Assembly (NCBI GenBank): GCA_965220365.1
Contig: OZ244823.1
Span: forward strand, 2,914,001-2,978,000
Direction: 5' to 3'
From: Bin80 sp965220365
GTDB lineage: Bacteria > Bacteroidota > Rhodothermia > Rhodothermales > Bin80
DNA length: 64,000 nucleotides
The notes under the pieces: model-generated
Database searches by the model: none
The model's input: only the letters and a program-made list of their open reading frames with translations
What the model was told of the DNA's origin: nothing
Program-made: the position numbers and the translations under genes
Shown: piece after piece, positions 45,673 through 55,434 of the stretch
Position numbering within the stretch: the stretch's first letter is position 1
Layout of the letters: each line of letters begins with the position of its first letter

Positions 45673-48600
45673 TTATCGTGCTTTGATCAGTTTGCCCTCT
45701 AGGATGGAGGTGACGGTGGGCGTGCGTGCGTGTATCCTGTACAGATAGACTCCGGGCGCGAGGCGGTTCCCTTCAACCTGAAGTATCCCGGGCCCCCCTC
45801 CCCGCAAATCTGGGCCCACAGTAAGTACTTGACGACCGAGAAGATCGTGCACATCCATGGTCACGACCGCTGGCTCCGGAAGGGTAAAGGAAATCGTCGT
45901 GCGGGCGCTGAACGGGTTGGGATGGTTGCCATCCAGTCTCAACGTGTACTGCGGTGGGGTGTCGACGCTGGTCACGGTCTCCGTTGTGGCACTGGCTACG
46001 TTCGAGGCCGGACTGGTGCCGGCAGTGTTGATTGCGCTCACGCGGTAATGCCGCGTCGTGCCGGGAGCCAGACCGGTGTGCGCGTAGGTCGTGGCGGCAC
46101 TGCCCGTGTTGGCTTCCAGGTCCGTCCAGCTTGTGCCTGCATTCGAGGACACCTCAATCCGGTAGCCCGTGATGGCCGCGCCTCCGGTGTTTGAAGGCGC
46201 CGTCCAGGACAGGTCAATCTGGGTTTGCCCCGATGCCGCTGCCCCCAGACCCGTCGGGGCCAGAGGAGCCGTTACCGCCCCATCATTGTCCGTAAAGTAG
46301 AGGTTCACCTGTCCAATGCTTCCATCAACCCCTCCCCCGGCAGCCGCCAAGTCAACGACTACCCATCCATTCCCATCTGCTGTGCTGTTATCGGTGTGCG
46401 TCACCGTGACCGTCTGTGCCGTATTCCAATCCGTGGAACTGAAGGTCAGCGTTAGAGAGGCAGGCTTAATGGTCACCGGTACGTGGGAGTTGGTGCGCAC
46501 ACTCAGTGTCACCGTGACGCCACCGGAGGGCGCCTCGGATAGCTTAACCGTGAAACTCTCTGAGGTGCCCTCAGCAAAAGGACTTATTATCTCTTGATTC
46601 ACCACCAGCCCTGCCCCCGTCGTGGCACTGGCTACGTTCGAGGCCGGACTGGTTCCGGCAGAGTTGATTGCACTCACGCGGTAATGCCGCGTGGTACCTG
46701 CGCTCAGACCGGTGTGCGCGTAGGTCGTGGCGGCGCTGCCCGTGGCGGCTTCCAGGCCCGTCCACGACATGCCGGCATCCCAGGACACCTCGATCCGGTA
46801 TCCCGTGATGGCCGCGCCTCCGTTGCTCAAAGGCGCGCTCCAGGACAGGTCGATCTGGGTCCTCCCAGACGCCGTCGCGGCCAGATCCCTAGGTGCGAGA
46901 GGAGCCGTCACCACGCCATCATTGTCCGTAAAGAAGAGGTCCACCTGTCCAATGCTTCCGTCAGCCCCTCCCCCGGCAGCCTCCAAGTCAACGACTACCC
47001 ATCCATTCCCCTGTTTTATGTTGTCCTCTGTGTGCGTCACCGTGACCGTCTGGGGCATCTGCCAATTCGTGGGGGTGAAGGTCAGCGTTAGAGAGGCAGG
47101 CTTAATGGTCACCGGTACGTGGGGGGCGGGGCGCACACTCAGTGTCACCGTGACGTCACCGGAGGGCGCTGCGTTCAGCACTACCGTGAAGCTCTCTGAG
47201 GTGCCCTCAGCGAGACCTATTGTCCCTGCTGGATTCACCACCGGCCCTACCCCTTTTTTCGTCGTGGCACTGGCCACGTTCGAGGCCGGACTGATTCCTC
47301 CAGAGTTGATTGCGCTCACGCGGTAATGCCGCGTGGTACCTGCGCTCAGACCGGTATGCGCGTAGCTCGTGGCGGCGCTGCCCGTGTTGCCTACCAGATC
47401 CGTCCAGCTTGTGCCCGCATTCAAGGATACCTCAATCCGGTAGCCCGTGATGGCCGCGCCTCCGGTGTTCGAAGGTGCCGTCCAGTACAGGTCGATCTGG
47501 GTTTGCCCCGACGCCACTGCACTCAGACCCGTGGGTGCCGACGGAGTGGCCGCGCCATCATTGTCCGTAAAGAAGAGGTCCACCTGTCCAATGCTTCCGT
47601 CAGCCCCTCCCCCGGCAGCTGTTAACTCAACGATTACCCATCCATCCCCATCTACCGTGCTGTTATCGGTGTGCGTCACCGTGACCGTCTGGGCCGTATT
47701 CCAATCCGTGGAGCTGAAGGTCAGCGTTAGAGAGGCAGGCTTAATGGTCACCGGTACGTGGGAGTTGGTGAGCACACTCAGTGTCACCGTGACGTCACCG
47801 GAGGGCGCCTCGGATAGCTTAACCGTGAAACTCTCTGAGGTGCCCTCAGCAAAAGGATCTATTCTCTCTGGATTCGCCACCAGCCCTACCCCCTTTTTCG
47901 TCGTGGCACTGGCCACGTTCGAGGCCGGACCAGTCCCTGCAGAGTTGATCGCACTCACGCGGTAGTACCGCGTCGTGCCTGGTGCCAGACCGGTATGCAC
48001 GTAGGTCGTGGCGGCGTTGCCGGTGTTGCCTACCAGGTCCGTCCAGCTTGTGCCTGCATTCAAGGACACCTCAATCCGGTAGCCCGTGATGGCCGCGCCT
48101 CCGGTGTTTGAAGGTGCCATCCAGAACAGGTCGGTCCGGGTCCTCCCGGATGCCGTCGCGGTCAGTCCGCTCGGCGCCGACGGAGCCGTGACGGTCGTAG
48201 GTCCCTCGTTATTCATAAGGCGCAACAACTCGACAGCCTCGCGTGCCCCCGTCTGCAGGTCTGAAAGAGTCTCGCCCGTCAGGATTGCAAATGCCACGGT
48301 GGTGTCCGCACCTGCTGGAATGTCGTAGGGCCCCGCGGAAACGATTTGCGCCCATCGGTCTTGGGTTTCTTCGTCGGGTGCGTTGACTCCCCCGCTCAAA
48401 CCATCCCACAACTGGTGAGGAAAACTGAGGGCGTTGACTTCGACCCAGTTGTAAGACCGGGAATGAACATTGGCGCCTGGGGTGATTACTTTCAATCCGG
48501 CCACGAGATCTTTTCCGTCTCCATCGTTGGATTTCGTGTACGTGATCCCCTCCTGGGCATCAATCGCTACGGTGTTTAGCCACCATTCTCCGAGATCCCA

Positions 48601-50820
48601 GTTAAAGAACAACCCCACATGAAGGTTGTTTATGGAGGCATCTGTGGGATTGTGTAGTGTGTACCGGACAATAGCCACGTTTTGGAATCGAGGGTTTGTG
48701 TCCGTGAATGTCTCCTGCAGGATGTCAAGACCCAGTTTCGCTGAGGTTGCGTTCTCTTTCAGCCGGACACGGCTGAGTTGCTGTCCTGACGCAGGGGTGT
48801 GCATCTCCATGGGACCATTTGGCTCAAAGTTGCGGTTTTGCTCAAATCCGACCTTTACTTCCGAAACCGATCCAGATACCCGTCCTATGCCAGCTCCGAT
48901 TGCCAGCCCCGCCTCCTCCACCGCCCGGAATCCGTTTGGACCCGCTTTAAATCCCTGACCGGTTCTTCCAGGATAATCTGTGGTGCTTACCCATGTTACG
49001 TCGACGTACCCGAAATTGCCTTCCTGTGTGACGTCAAAGGACATGAAGCTGGTCCGATGGGTGACGAGTTCGGTGTCATTGGTGATCAGCCTCACGGCGT
49101 CTCCTCCGCTGATCACGTCTCCTATTCCTGATGGGAGCAGGGGGCGGATGCGGGGTTCAATGAAGGTCCGGTGGCGATAGGGAACGGTCGCACGGGGACG
49201 GAAGGAGAACTGCACCTCCACGCTCTCTCCGTTACCTAACGGACCGGTCGTGACAGAACTGCCTGACACCATGTCGAAGTACGGGCCGTTGGGAGTCCAG
49301 TCAATCATGTATCCGTTAACTGCCGCCAAGTAGTTTGTGATTGTGGCATTCACCGTCACCAACTCTCCCACAGCGATATATCCGTCCCCTGACGCATCGA
49401 TGGCTGTCCAGTCAGTCAATCGAGCACTAACGGCGTCCCTTTCGGTGACCGCCTTGTAAGCGTCTATTGCGCCGCGTCCCAAGAGACCGGCATACGTGGG
49501 GGGGTTGCTGGCATCAATGTTGGTGGCGGTGGCGCGCAGCTGCTCCCGCACCTGCTCAGCACTAAAATCCGGGTACGCGGTTTTTACCAAGGCTGCAACC
49601 CCGGCAACCAGCGGGACAGCATACGAAGTTCCGTTGACACTCCCGTATCTGTCGCCGGTGTCGGTGGCTGTAACCGACCTGCCTGCCATGCAGACATCTA
49701 TGGTGTAGCCATAGTTGTAGTAATTCCGATCTGTGAAGTACTCCGTGCCACAAACGCTGAGCGTCTCTGGTAGCCCGGCGGGATACCAGAGAAAATAGTC
49801 CATGTGTATTCTCTCATTGCTGGCCCCAGCGATGACCAGCATCCCCATCTCTGTGACGGCCTTTATGATGTCCGCTTGCGTCTGTGAAGAGATGAAGCCG
49901 GCAAAACTGGCGGTAGCGATGTCGGCCCCATTCGCTGCTGCGTACAGGAGCCCCTCCAGATAGGAACAGAAGTTATCTGAATCTGGACACGCCGTGTTGA
50001 TCGGCATGAACTTGGCATTCCAGCTAGTGCCGGCAAGTCCTTTCCCGTTGTTTGCTACGGCGGCTGCGATCCCCGCAACGGACGTCCCATGCCGGCCCGC
50101 AAATCCTGAGCCTGTAGGATCGCCCGTGCCATCCCGAAAATTCCAGCCGTGCACATCGTCTACGTACCCGTTCCGATCATCGTCCACGCCGTTGCCGGCA
50201 ATTTCACCGGGGTTGGTCCACACATTGGCTCTTAGGTCTTCATGACGCCAGTCTGTCCCTCCGTCAACGATCGCGATCACCACATCTCCATCTTCCCCTT
50301 TGACGTGATCCCATGCCTCGGTTATTCGAAGTCTCCGCATGTACCATATATCTTGAAAGAGCGGATCGTTGGGGGTTGCCAGCATCCCCCGTGTCTCCGT
50401 GGCTTCGGTGAGCCGACTGCTTGGGGAATCCCCTCTGAGAAGTCCCGTTGGTGATGCCGGGAAAATAGGTTCCGCGTAAATGACGCCGGGCTGACTGGCC
50501 ATGATTTCTGCTGCCTCCTGCGGGGAGATGTCGGCACCGTACTGCACACGATGTATTCGGTGCAGGTCCAGCACGCTGGAGGGCAATTGGCGTTTGGCCA
50601 TGAACATCTCAATTGACGGGAAGGCCGGTTGCGTGCGCTGAACGTCTAGCAAGCCTGATAGGTCGGGTGACGCGCCCTGCTCATACTTGACGTACAAAAC
50701 TCCGGGGATCGGGTCTTCAAATAGGTGCCGCTGCTCGGACTGTGCAATGGCCGACATAGAACTCCCAAAGGCAAGGGCAATAGCCCACAGCAAGAGTAAC
50801 AACCGGGCGTTTTTCATCAT
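45673..50820 (-). CDS. Secreted subtilisin-like (S8) protease with FN3/Calx-beta modules and T9SS sorting domain, copy 2
   Basis: About 1715 residues, a close paralogue of the 39682-43890 gene. The signal peptide, propeptide region and catalytic domain are nearly identical: Asp186, His244, Asn335, Ser399. The residues before the oxyanion Asn differ (AGASNE instead of the canonical ASAGNE), as does a nearby stretch (SFAGFI versus SYSSHI). After the protease domain there are four FN3 and four Calx-beta-like modules, more than in copy 1, then the same T9SS-type sorting domain ending KLIKAR. The extra length is in the repeat region, showing that modules are gained or lost within these genes. The ATG at 50820 is the equivalent of the start chosen for copy 1. 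It is followed by the truncated surface-protein gene. Confidence 0.92.
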   Translation of the reverse strand: MMKNARLLLLLWAIALAFGSSMSAIAQSEQRHLFEDPIPGVLYVKYEQGASPDLSGLLDVQRTQPAFPSIEMFMAKRQLPSSVLDLHRIHRVQYGADISPQEAAEIMASQPGVIYAEPIFPASPTGLLRGDSPSSRLTEATETRGMLATPNDPLFQDIWYMRRLRITEAWDHVKGEDGDVVIAIVDGGTDWRHEDLRANVWTNPGEIAGNGVDDDRNGYVDDVHGWNFRDGTGDPTGSGFAGRHGTSVAGIAAAVANNGKGLAGTSWNAKFMPINTACPDSDNFCSYLEGLLYAAANGADIATASFAGFISSQTQADIIKAVTEMGMLVIAGASNERIHMDYFLWYPAGLPETLSVCGTEYFTDRNYYNYGYTIDVCMAGRSVTATDTGDRYGSVNGTSYAVPLVAGVAALVKTAYPDFSAEQVREQLRATATNIDASNPPTYAGLLGRGAIDAYKAVTERDAVSARLTDWTAIDASGDGYIAVGELVTVNATITNYLAAVNGYMIDWTPNGPYFDMVSGSSVTTGPLGNGESVEVQFSFRPRATVPYRHRTFIEPRIRPLLPSGIGDVISGGDAVRLITNDTELVTHRTSFMSFDVTQEGNFGYVDVTWVSTTDYPGRTGQGFKAGPNGFRAVEEAGLAIGAGIGRVSGSVSEVKVGFEQNRNFEPNGPMEMHTPASGQQLSRVRLKENATSAKLGLDILQETFTDTNPRFQNVAIVRYTLHNPTDASINNLHVGLFFNWDLGEWWLNTVAIDAQEGITYTKSNDGDGKDLVAGLKVITPGANVHSRSYNWVEVNALSFPHQLWDGLSGGVNAPDEETQDRWAQIVSAGPYDIPAGADTTVAFAILTGETLSDLQTGAREAVELLRLMNNEGPTTVTAPSAPSGLTATASGRTRTDLFWMAPSNTGGAAITGYRIEVSLNAGTSWTDLVGNTGNAATTYVHTGLAPGTTRYYRVSAINSAGTGPASNVASATTKKGVGLVANPERIDPFAEGTSESFTVKLSEAPSGDVTVTLSVLTNSHVPVTIKPASLTLTFSSTDWNTAQTVTVTHTDNSTVDGDGWVIVELTAAGGGADGSIGQVDLFFTDNDGAATPSAPTGLSAVASGQTQIDLYWTAPSNTGGAAITGYRIEVSLNAGTSWTDLVGNTGSAATSYAHTGLSAGTTRHYRVSAINSGGISPASNVASATTKKGVGPVVNPAGTIGLAEGTSESFTVVLNAAPSGDVTVTLSVRPAPHVPVTIKPASLTLTFTPTNWQMPQTVTVTHTEDNIKQGNGWVVVDLEAAGGGADGSIGQVDLFFTDNDGVVTAPLAPRDLAATASGRTQIDLSWSAPLSNGGAAITGYRIEVSWDAGMSWTGLEAATGSAATTYAHTGLSAGTTRHYRVSAINSAGTSPASNVASATTGAGLVVNQEIISPFAEGTSESFTVKLSEAPSGGVTVTLSVRTNSHVPVTIKPASLTLTFSSTDWNTAQTVTVTHTDNSTADGNGWVVVDLAAAGGGVDGSIGQVNLYFTDNDGAVTAPLAPTGLGAAASGQTQIDLSWTAPSNTGGAAITGYRIEVSSNAGTSWTDLEANTGSAATTYAHTGLAPGTTRHYRVSAINTAGTSPASNVASATTETVTSVDTPPQYTLRLDGNHPNPFSARTTISFTLPEPAVVTMDVHDLLGRQVLTVGPDLRGGGPGILQVEGNRLAPGVYLYRIHARTPTVTSILEGKLIKAR

Positions 50821-51160
50821 GGCAAGATATAGGGTGGGACATGTCGCAATGATACGATACAGAAAACTAAAAATCCTGTCTTGGCCTAAGGGTTAACGAA
50901 AAAATAATTTGTCCTTAATTACTTTCATTGATGTTTTCTAAATCGCTTGATGTATTGCGAGACAGGCAGGTTATATCGGAATCATTTTCATAGTTTTTTC
51001 CATTTGACTGCCAAACCCGTGCTTTTCATGCACGGTCTGAACTTGATTCTAATTATTATATTGTCTAAATAGTTCTTCACCCATTATTGTGATTGGTTTC
51101 ATAAATTCAGGGGATTTTTGATACACGGTGCCCTGATTTGCTGTAATTTTTCATGTATTC
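50821..51160. other. Non-coding stretch upstream of protease copy 2
   Basis: The first 48 bp (to about 50868) are identical to the region upstream of protease copy 1, so they probably hold the shared promoter; the sequences then diverge. A short hairpin (CCGTGC at 51017-51022, GCACGG at 51030-51035) is visible. At the right end begins the left terminal repeat of the ISL3-type element. No gene. Confidence 0.5.
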
Positions 51161-52444
51161 ATGGTCGTCATTCTATGGACCTTCACAAAATTAAATTGGA
51201 AGCGAATGCAAAAGAATCAAGCAAGCGTGCACAAGAGTTTGGGGCTTGCCTCGCCGTGGGAGATTTTAGAAGATACGTATGATGATGCGAATCAATTGAG
51301 GCGCGTAACGATCACCTGCACAGATACGTCGGCATTGGAGTGTCCGATGTGTACGAAGCGTTGTCCCTTTTATGATTTGCGCACTCCTCGTACCTGGCGC
51401 CACCTGGACACCTGCACGTATCGTACGGAGTTGACCGTCCAGGTTCCGCGCGTACACTGTCCTGAGCATGGGGTTCAGACGATTCTGGTTCCCTGGGCCC
51501 TACCGAGTTCCCGGTTTACGCGTGACTTTGAAGACGATGTACTTGGATGGCTTCAGGAAGCGAGTATCCTGACGGTGTCTCGGCAGCTTGGCGTTGGCTG
51601 GAAAGCGATTTCCCGGATCATGGGCCGTGCGGTAGAGCGTGGACTTGAGCGCAGAGAATCCCAGATGGTTGCGCATATCTGTGTAGATGAGACCTCATTC
51701 CGCAGGAGGCACAAATACATTACGGTGGTGTCCGATGCAACATCGGGGAAGGTCCTGTATGTGGAGATCGGGCGTACAAAAAAGGTACTGAAGCGCTGGT
51801 ATATGGGATTGAGTTCCGAACAGCTGGCGGGGATCCAGAGCATGAGCATGGACATGCGGCCTGCCTACATTTATGCCACCTTGGACTGTGTACCCGATGC
51901 AGAGAATAAGATCGCGTTCGACCGGTTTCATGTCGCAAAATATCTGGGGGAGGCGGTGGACAAAGTGCGGCGACAGGAACACAAAATTCTCCGTGCGCAA
52001 GGAGATACCACCCTGACGGGAAGTAAGTACGACTGGCTCACGAACCCGAAAAATATGTCCACCACGCAGGCGAAGCGGTTTCAATCATTCAAGAAGAGTT
52101 CATTGAAAACCGCCCGCGCGTGGGCGATCAAAGAGATGGCTCGAAACTTATGGCATTATGTGAGTCCGACCTGGGCACGAAAAGGATGGGAAAAATGGCT
52201 GTCCTGGGCCATGCGCTCTCGTCTCGAGCCGGTCAAAGAAGCCGCCAAAACCATTAAAACACATCTCTGGGGAATCATCAACGCAATGGTCCTCAAGGTC
52301 AGCAATGGCCCGGCAGAAAGCATCAACAGCCGAATCAAAACCGCCAAAACACGCGCGCGTGGATTCCGAAATAATGAGCGGTTTGTCAACGTAATTTACT
52401 TCCATCTCGGAGGACTTGACCTCTCCACATGAATCCCGAAAATT
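51104..52444. mobile_element. ISL3-family insertion sequence
   Basis: Imperfect terminal inverted repeats of about 17 bp, AATTCAGGGGATTTTTG (51104-51120) and CATGAATCCCGAAAATT (52428-52444), match at 12 of 17 positions and flank the single transposase gene closely. I could not see an 8-bp target duplication. The length of about 1.34 kb is usual for the family. Confidence 0.55.
51161..52432 (+). CDS. ISL3-family transposase
   Basis: This is a 423-residue transposase without internal stops. The N-terminal zinc-ribbon has CPMCTKRCPFYD and a further cysteine/histidine pair (VHCPEH). The catalytic domain contains AHICVDETSFRRRHKY (first aspartate), SMDMRPAYI (second) and, near the end, SNGPAESINSRIKTAKTRARGFRN with the catalytic glutamate, all typical of ISL3. 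The first 15 residues are not typical, so the ATG at 51206 (MQKNQASVHKSLGL) is an equally good start. It appears functional and sits between protease copy 2 and the sulfotransferase-like gene. Confidence 0.9.
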   Translation: MVVILWTFTKLNWKRMQKNQASVHKSLGLASPWEILEDTYDDANQLRRVTITCTDTSALECPMCTKRCPFYDLRTPRTWRHLDTCTYRTELTVQVPRVHCPEHGVQTILVPWALPSSRFTRDFEDDVLGWLQEASILTVSRQLGVGWKAISRIMGRAVERGLERRESQMVAHICVDETSFRRRHKYITVVSDATSGKVLYVEIGRTKKVLKRWYMGLSSEQLAGIQSMSMDMRPAYIYATLDCVPDAENKIAFDRFHVAKYLGEAVDKVRRQEHKILRAQGDTTLTGSKYDWLTNPKNMSTTQAKRFQSFKKSSLKTARAWAIKEMARNLWHYVSPTWARKGWEKWLSWAMRSRLEPVKEAAKTIKTHLWGIINAMVLKVSNGPAESINSRIKTAKTRARGFRNNERFVNVIYFHLGGLDLST

Positions 52445-52579
52445 CTATGTTTTCACAAAATTAGACGAAGAGCCGAAATTTTTAACGATTGGATTGAGCG
52501 TCAACATGTACCAAGACAGGTTGTTTGATACGCGTGACAGTACATGTTACCATATTTCTACATCTGAAACAAATCTGCC

Positions 52580-53299
52580 ATGTGCTTACGAATTCACCTA
52601 TGCAGTGGCCCCCGCAATGTATCTACGGCACTCATGTATTCATTCGCCCAGCGCCCAGATACACATGTGGTTGACGAGCCGCTTTATGCCCACTACCTTC
52701 AAAGTACGGGTGCATTACATCCCGGTCGAGATGAGATCCTGGCCACAATGGAGCATTCCGGGGAAAAGGTTGTCCAGCAAACTCTCCTGGGACCATGCGA
52801 TCATCCTGTACTTTTCGTCAAAAATATGGGGCATCATCTGATTGATCTAAACTGGGCATTCCTGGATCAGATGACCACGGTGATCCTGATTCGTGACCCC
52901 GAACAGATGCTCCCCTCACTTATCAATCAAGTTCCGCGGCCCAAACTTGCGGATACAGCATTAGCCATGCAGCGAAAAGTTTTCGACTATCTAACGCGCC
53001 TTGGACAATCTCCTTGTGTTCTTGATGCACGTGAAGTCTTAACCGATCCTGAAAAAATCCTTCGCAATCTGTGTGCAGAACTTGGAATCAGTTTTGATCC
53101 AGTCATGCTCCACTGGGAAGCAAAACCGATCCCGGAGGATGGTATCTGGGCCCCGCACTGGTATCATGTGCTCCATAAGTCTGCAGGCTTTGCACCCTAT
53201 ACACATAAGTCAGCTCCCTTCCCCAATTTTCTGCGTCCATTACTCGATGAGTGTATTCCCTATTATAATTATTTATATCACCACGCCCTAAAAGCTTAA
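52580..53299 (+). CDS. Sulfotransferase-like protein
   Basis: This 239-residue P-loop protein resembles cytosolic sulfotransferases. The N-terminal RIHLCSGPRNVSTALMYSF carries the 5'-phosphosulfate-binding loop pattern. It is followed by DTHVVDEPLYAHYL, IRDPEQMLPSLINQ (the 3'-phosphate-binding RDP motif) and a C-terminal part with ILRNLCAELGISFDP. It lies 8 bp upstream of the aminotransferase gene on the same strand, so the two are co-transcribed. This sulfotransferase-like/branched-chain aminotransferase pairing suggests a shared role that I cannot name. The acceptor is unknown. Confidence 0.75.
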   Translation: MCLRIHLCSGPRNVSTALMYSFAQRPDTHVVDEPLYAHYLQSTGALHPGRDEILATMEHSGEKVVQQTLLGPCDHPVLFVKNMGHHLIDLNWAFLDQMTTVILIRDPEQMLPSLINQVPRPKLADTALAMQRKVFDYLTRLGQSPCVLDAREVLTDPEKILRNLCAELGISFDPVMLHWEAKPIPEDGIWAPHWYHVLHKSAGFAPYTHKSAPFPNFLRPLLDECIPYYNYLYHHALKA

Positions 53300-53306
53300 G
53301 CCAGTC

Positions 53307-54212
53307 ATGCATATCTCTTTACCTGACGAGCGTAACGACACCATCCTGATATGGGTCAAGGATCGCCTAGTGCCCCGGTCTGAGGCAAAGGTTTCTGTAT
53401 TTGACAGCGTTGTCCAAGGTGGGGATTCGGTTTGGGAGGGCCTGCGTATCTATGATGGACGAGTCTTTGAATTGGATGCGCACATGACCCGACTCATGCA
53501 GTCCGCACACGCTATGGGATTTGTGGACATCCCCACACATGAATTTGTCCGTGATGCCCTCTTTGCTACCTTAAAAGCCAACGGAATGCGTGACGATACT
53601 CATGTACGACTGACCTTGACCCGAGGAGAAAAAACTACTTCCGGGATGGATCCCCGCCTCAATGTATACGGCCCCACGCTTATTGTGCTGGCGGAATGGA
53701 AAAAACCGGTTTATGCGGAAAGTGGTATCCGCTTGATCACCTCATCTATCCGCCGCAATACTCCGCAGTGTTTGGACTCCAAAATTCATCACAATAACCT
53801 CATTAACAACATTCTTGCGAAAATCCAGGCGAACTTAGCCGGGGTGGATGATGCAGTCATGCTGGACATCCATGGATACCTCTCTGAGACCAATGCAACG
53901 AACGTCTTTCTCGCGAAGAACGGCCAGCTCCTGACTCCTCGGCCAGACAGCTGTCTACCCGGAATTACACGTGCAAAAGTTCTGGGGATATCCCGGGACC
54001 TGAATATTCCCTGTCACGAGGCGAATCTTTCGATCACCGACATGTATACAGCGGACGAGATGTTTACCACCGGCACAATGGGGGAATTGACTCCTGTTCT
54101 CGAAGTGGACGGACGAGTCATTGGTACTGGTGAGCCGGGTCCTCTCACCTTGCAACTGCGTGATGCCTATTGGGAAAAGACCAGGGCCGAAGGAACCCCT
54201 TTGCCATTCTAG
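53307..54212 (+). CDS. Branched-chain amino acid aminotransferase-like class IV enzyme
   Basis: This 301-residue PLP enzyme of fold type IV interconverts branched-chain amino acids and their 2-oxo acids, or a related substrate such as D-alanine or aminodeoxychorismate. Family segments are VSVFDSVVQGGDSVWEGLRIYDG at the start, DSKIHHNNLINNILAK with the probable Schiff-base lysine, GYLSETNATNVFLAKNG (PLP phosphate contact) and MFTTGTMGELTPVLEVDGR. Its length matches IlvE. It is the second gene after the sulfotransferase-like gene and is convergent with queE, whose stop adjoins its own. Confidence 0.85.
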   Translation: MHISLPDERNDTILIWVKDRLVPRSEAKVSVFDSVVQGGDSVWEGLRIYDGRVFELDAHMTRLMQSAHAMGFVDIPTHEFVRDALFATLKANGMRDDTHVRLTLTRGEKTTSGMDPRLNVYGPTLIVLAEWKKPVYAESGIRLITSSIRRNTPQCLDSKIHHNNLINNILAKIQANLAGVDDAVMLDIHGYLSETNATNVFLAKNGQLLTPRPDSCLPGITRAKVLGISRDLNIPCHEANLSITDMYTADEMFTTGTMGELTPVLEVDGRVIGTGEPGPLTLQLRDAYWEKTRAEGTPLPF

Positions 54213-54854
54213 TCAGGGGATATCCAAGACTTTATGCGTCTGAACACTGAGTCTCCACTGCGGGTGTTCAAGGCAATAGCTCAGGGCTTCTTGGGTATTC
54301 GCGGCAAGATTCGGACCATCCATCGGCTGTAAGAAGAAATACTCAAAATCCAACATTTCAAACTCCGCTGGCATCGCATCCGGTTGCGGGAACACGAGCT
54401 TGAGTTCATTGCCGCTCTTTAGCACTAAGGAGACTCCTGCTTTGGGGCTTACACAAATCCAGTCCAGCCCATCCGGTGGGATCAGTGTGCCGTTGGTTTC
54501 CACAGCAACCTCGAACCCGCGTGCCTGAAGGGCTTGAATCAAAATGTGATCCATCTGCAAAAGAGGCTCTCCCCCTGTACAGACCACATAGGGTTTGGCA
54601 CGGGAGGACGCTAGACTGGGCCAGGCTGCACAAACTGCGTTCGTAAGCTCCGCCGGTGTTGCGAAGCGCCCGCCTCCAATCCCGTCCATGCCGACAAAAT
54701 CTGTATCGCAGAACGGGCAGATTGCACTGGGGCGATCTTTTTCATGCCCACTCCAGAGGTTACAACCGGCAAACCGCAGGAAAACTGCAGGGCGCCCCGT
54801 CATCTGGCCTTCACCCTGAAGGGTGTAGTAAATTTCTTTTACTGTGTAAGCCAT
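54213..54854 (-). CDS. queE: 7-carboxy-7-deazaguanine synthase
   Basis: This radical SAM enzyme contracts 6-carboxy-tetrahydropterin to the deazaguanine core used for queuosine and related bases. The 213 residues start KEIYYTLQGEGQMTGRP. The iron-sulfur cysteines are Cys31, Cys46 and Cys49 (C-x14-C-x2-C, the QueE variant with a long first spacer), in a segment ending ICPFCDTDFVG. VVCTGGEPLLQ is the GGE SAM-binding motif. It overlaps the following thioesterase gene by 16 bp. No other queuosine genes are in the window. Confidence 0.93.
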   Translation of the reverse strand: MAYTVKEIYYTLQGEGQMTGRPAVFLRFAGCNLWSGHEKDRPSAICPFCDTDFVGMDGIGGGRFATPAELTNAVCAAWPSLASSRAKPYVVCTGGEPLLQMDHILIQALQARGFEVAVETNGTLIPPDGLDWICVSPKAGVSLVLKSGNELKLVFPQPDAMPAEFEMLDFEYFFLQPMDGPNLAANTQEALSYCLEHPQWRLSVQTHKVLDIP

Positions 54855-55312
54855 GCGATTCGCTCCTCAAGCTCCGGGGCATTTGCTCCCCAGTCCAGAA
54901 CCGCCACGGTTAAGCGACTGGCTGTCACGTTCCAGCCATGTTCATCTACGATACCGATTTGCCAGACCTGAATTTTTTGCCCAAGATGCAGCGGGAGTGC
55001 TGTGCCTATTACATGGCCACTTCGAACCGCCCTTAAGTGATTTGCATTGACCTCAAGCCCCACCACATAATGTTTTCTGACGTCCACACATAGGACGCCC
55101 GCAACGCTCCCCAGGGTTTCTGCCAGTACGACCGAAGCTCCCCCATGCAACAGTCCGAGGGGTTGATTCGTGCGATGGTCCACCGGCATGGATGCGGACA
55201 GGTAATCAGGGCCAATTTCCGTGAACCTGATGTCAAGGTGCTCCACCATCGTCCCTCTCCATCGACTGTTCAGTTGTTCCACGGTTACATCATTTTTCCA
55301 GATTTTTGCCAT
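54839..55312 (-). CDS. Hotdog-fold thioesterase (PaaI/YdiI-like)
   Basis: This 157-residue hotdog protein is predicted to hydrolyse an acyl-CoA thioester. The diagnostic region PLGLLHGGASVVLAETLGS holds the active-site His-Gly-Gly and the catalytic acid of the YdiI/MenI/EntH type. NHLRAVRSGHVIGTALPLH follows the usual second half. Possible substrates include 1,4-dihydroxy-2-naphthoyl-CoA (menaquinone pathway) or aromatic acyl-CoA. No menaquinone genes are nearby, so this stays open. It overlaps queE by 16 bp and both are on the minus strand. Confidence 0.85.
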   Translation of the reverse strand: MAKIWKNDVTVEQLNSRWRGTMVEHLDIRFTEIGPDYLSASMPVDHRTNQPLGLLHGGASVVLAETLGSVAGVLCVDVRKHYVVGLEVNANHLRAVRSGHVIGTALPLHLGQKIQVWQIGIVDEHGWNVTASRLTVAVLDWGANAPELEERIAWLTQ

Positions 55313-55434
55313 GTTATTCGAAATTTCTATGAGAATCCAAACTTATACGCACATACATAAATATCTACCGCTGGATGGAGATTTATCAATTGTACTTGCA
55401 ACACCTGAGCCACAAGACGGAGCGTATGACATGA

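Noticed and set aside
52416..52841. 141-codon frame overlapping the sulfotransferase-like gene
   Set aside because: A different frame of a recognisable gene, starting inside the ISL3 element end.
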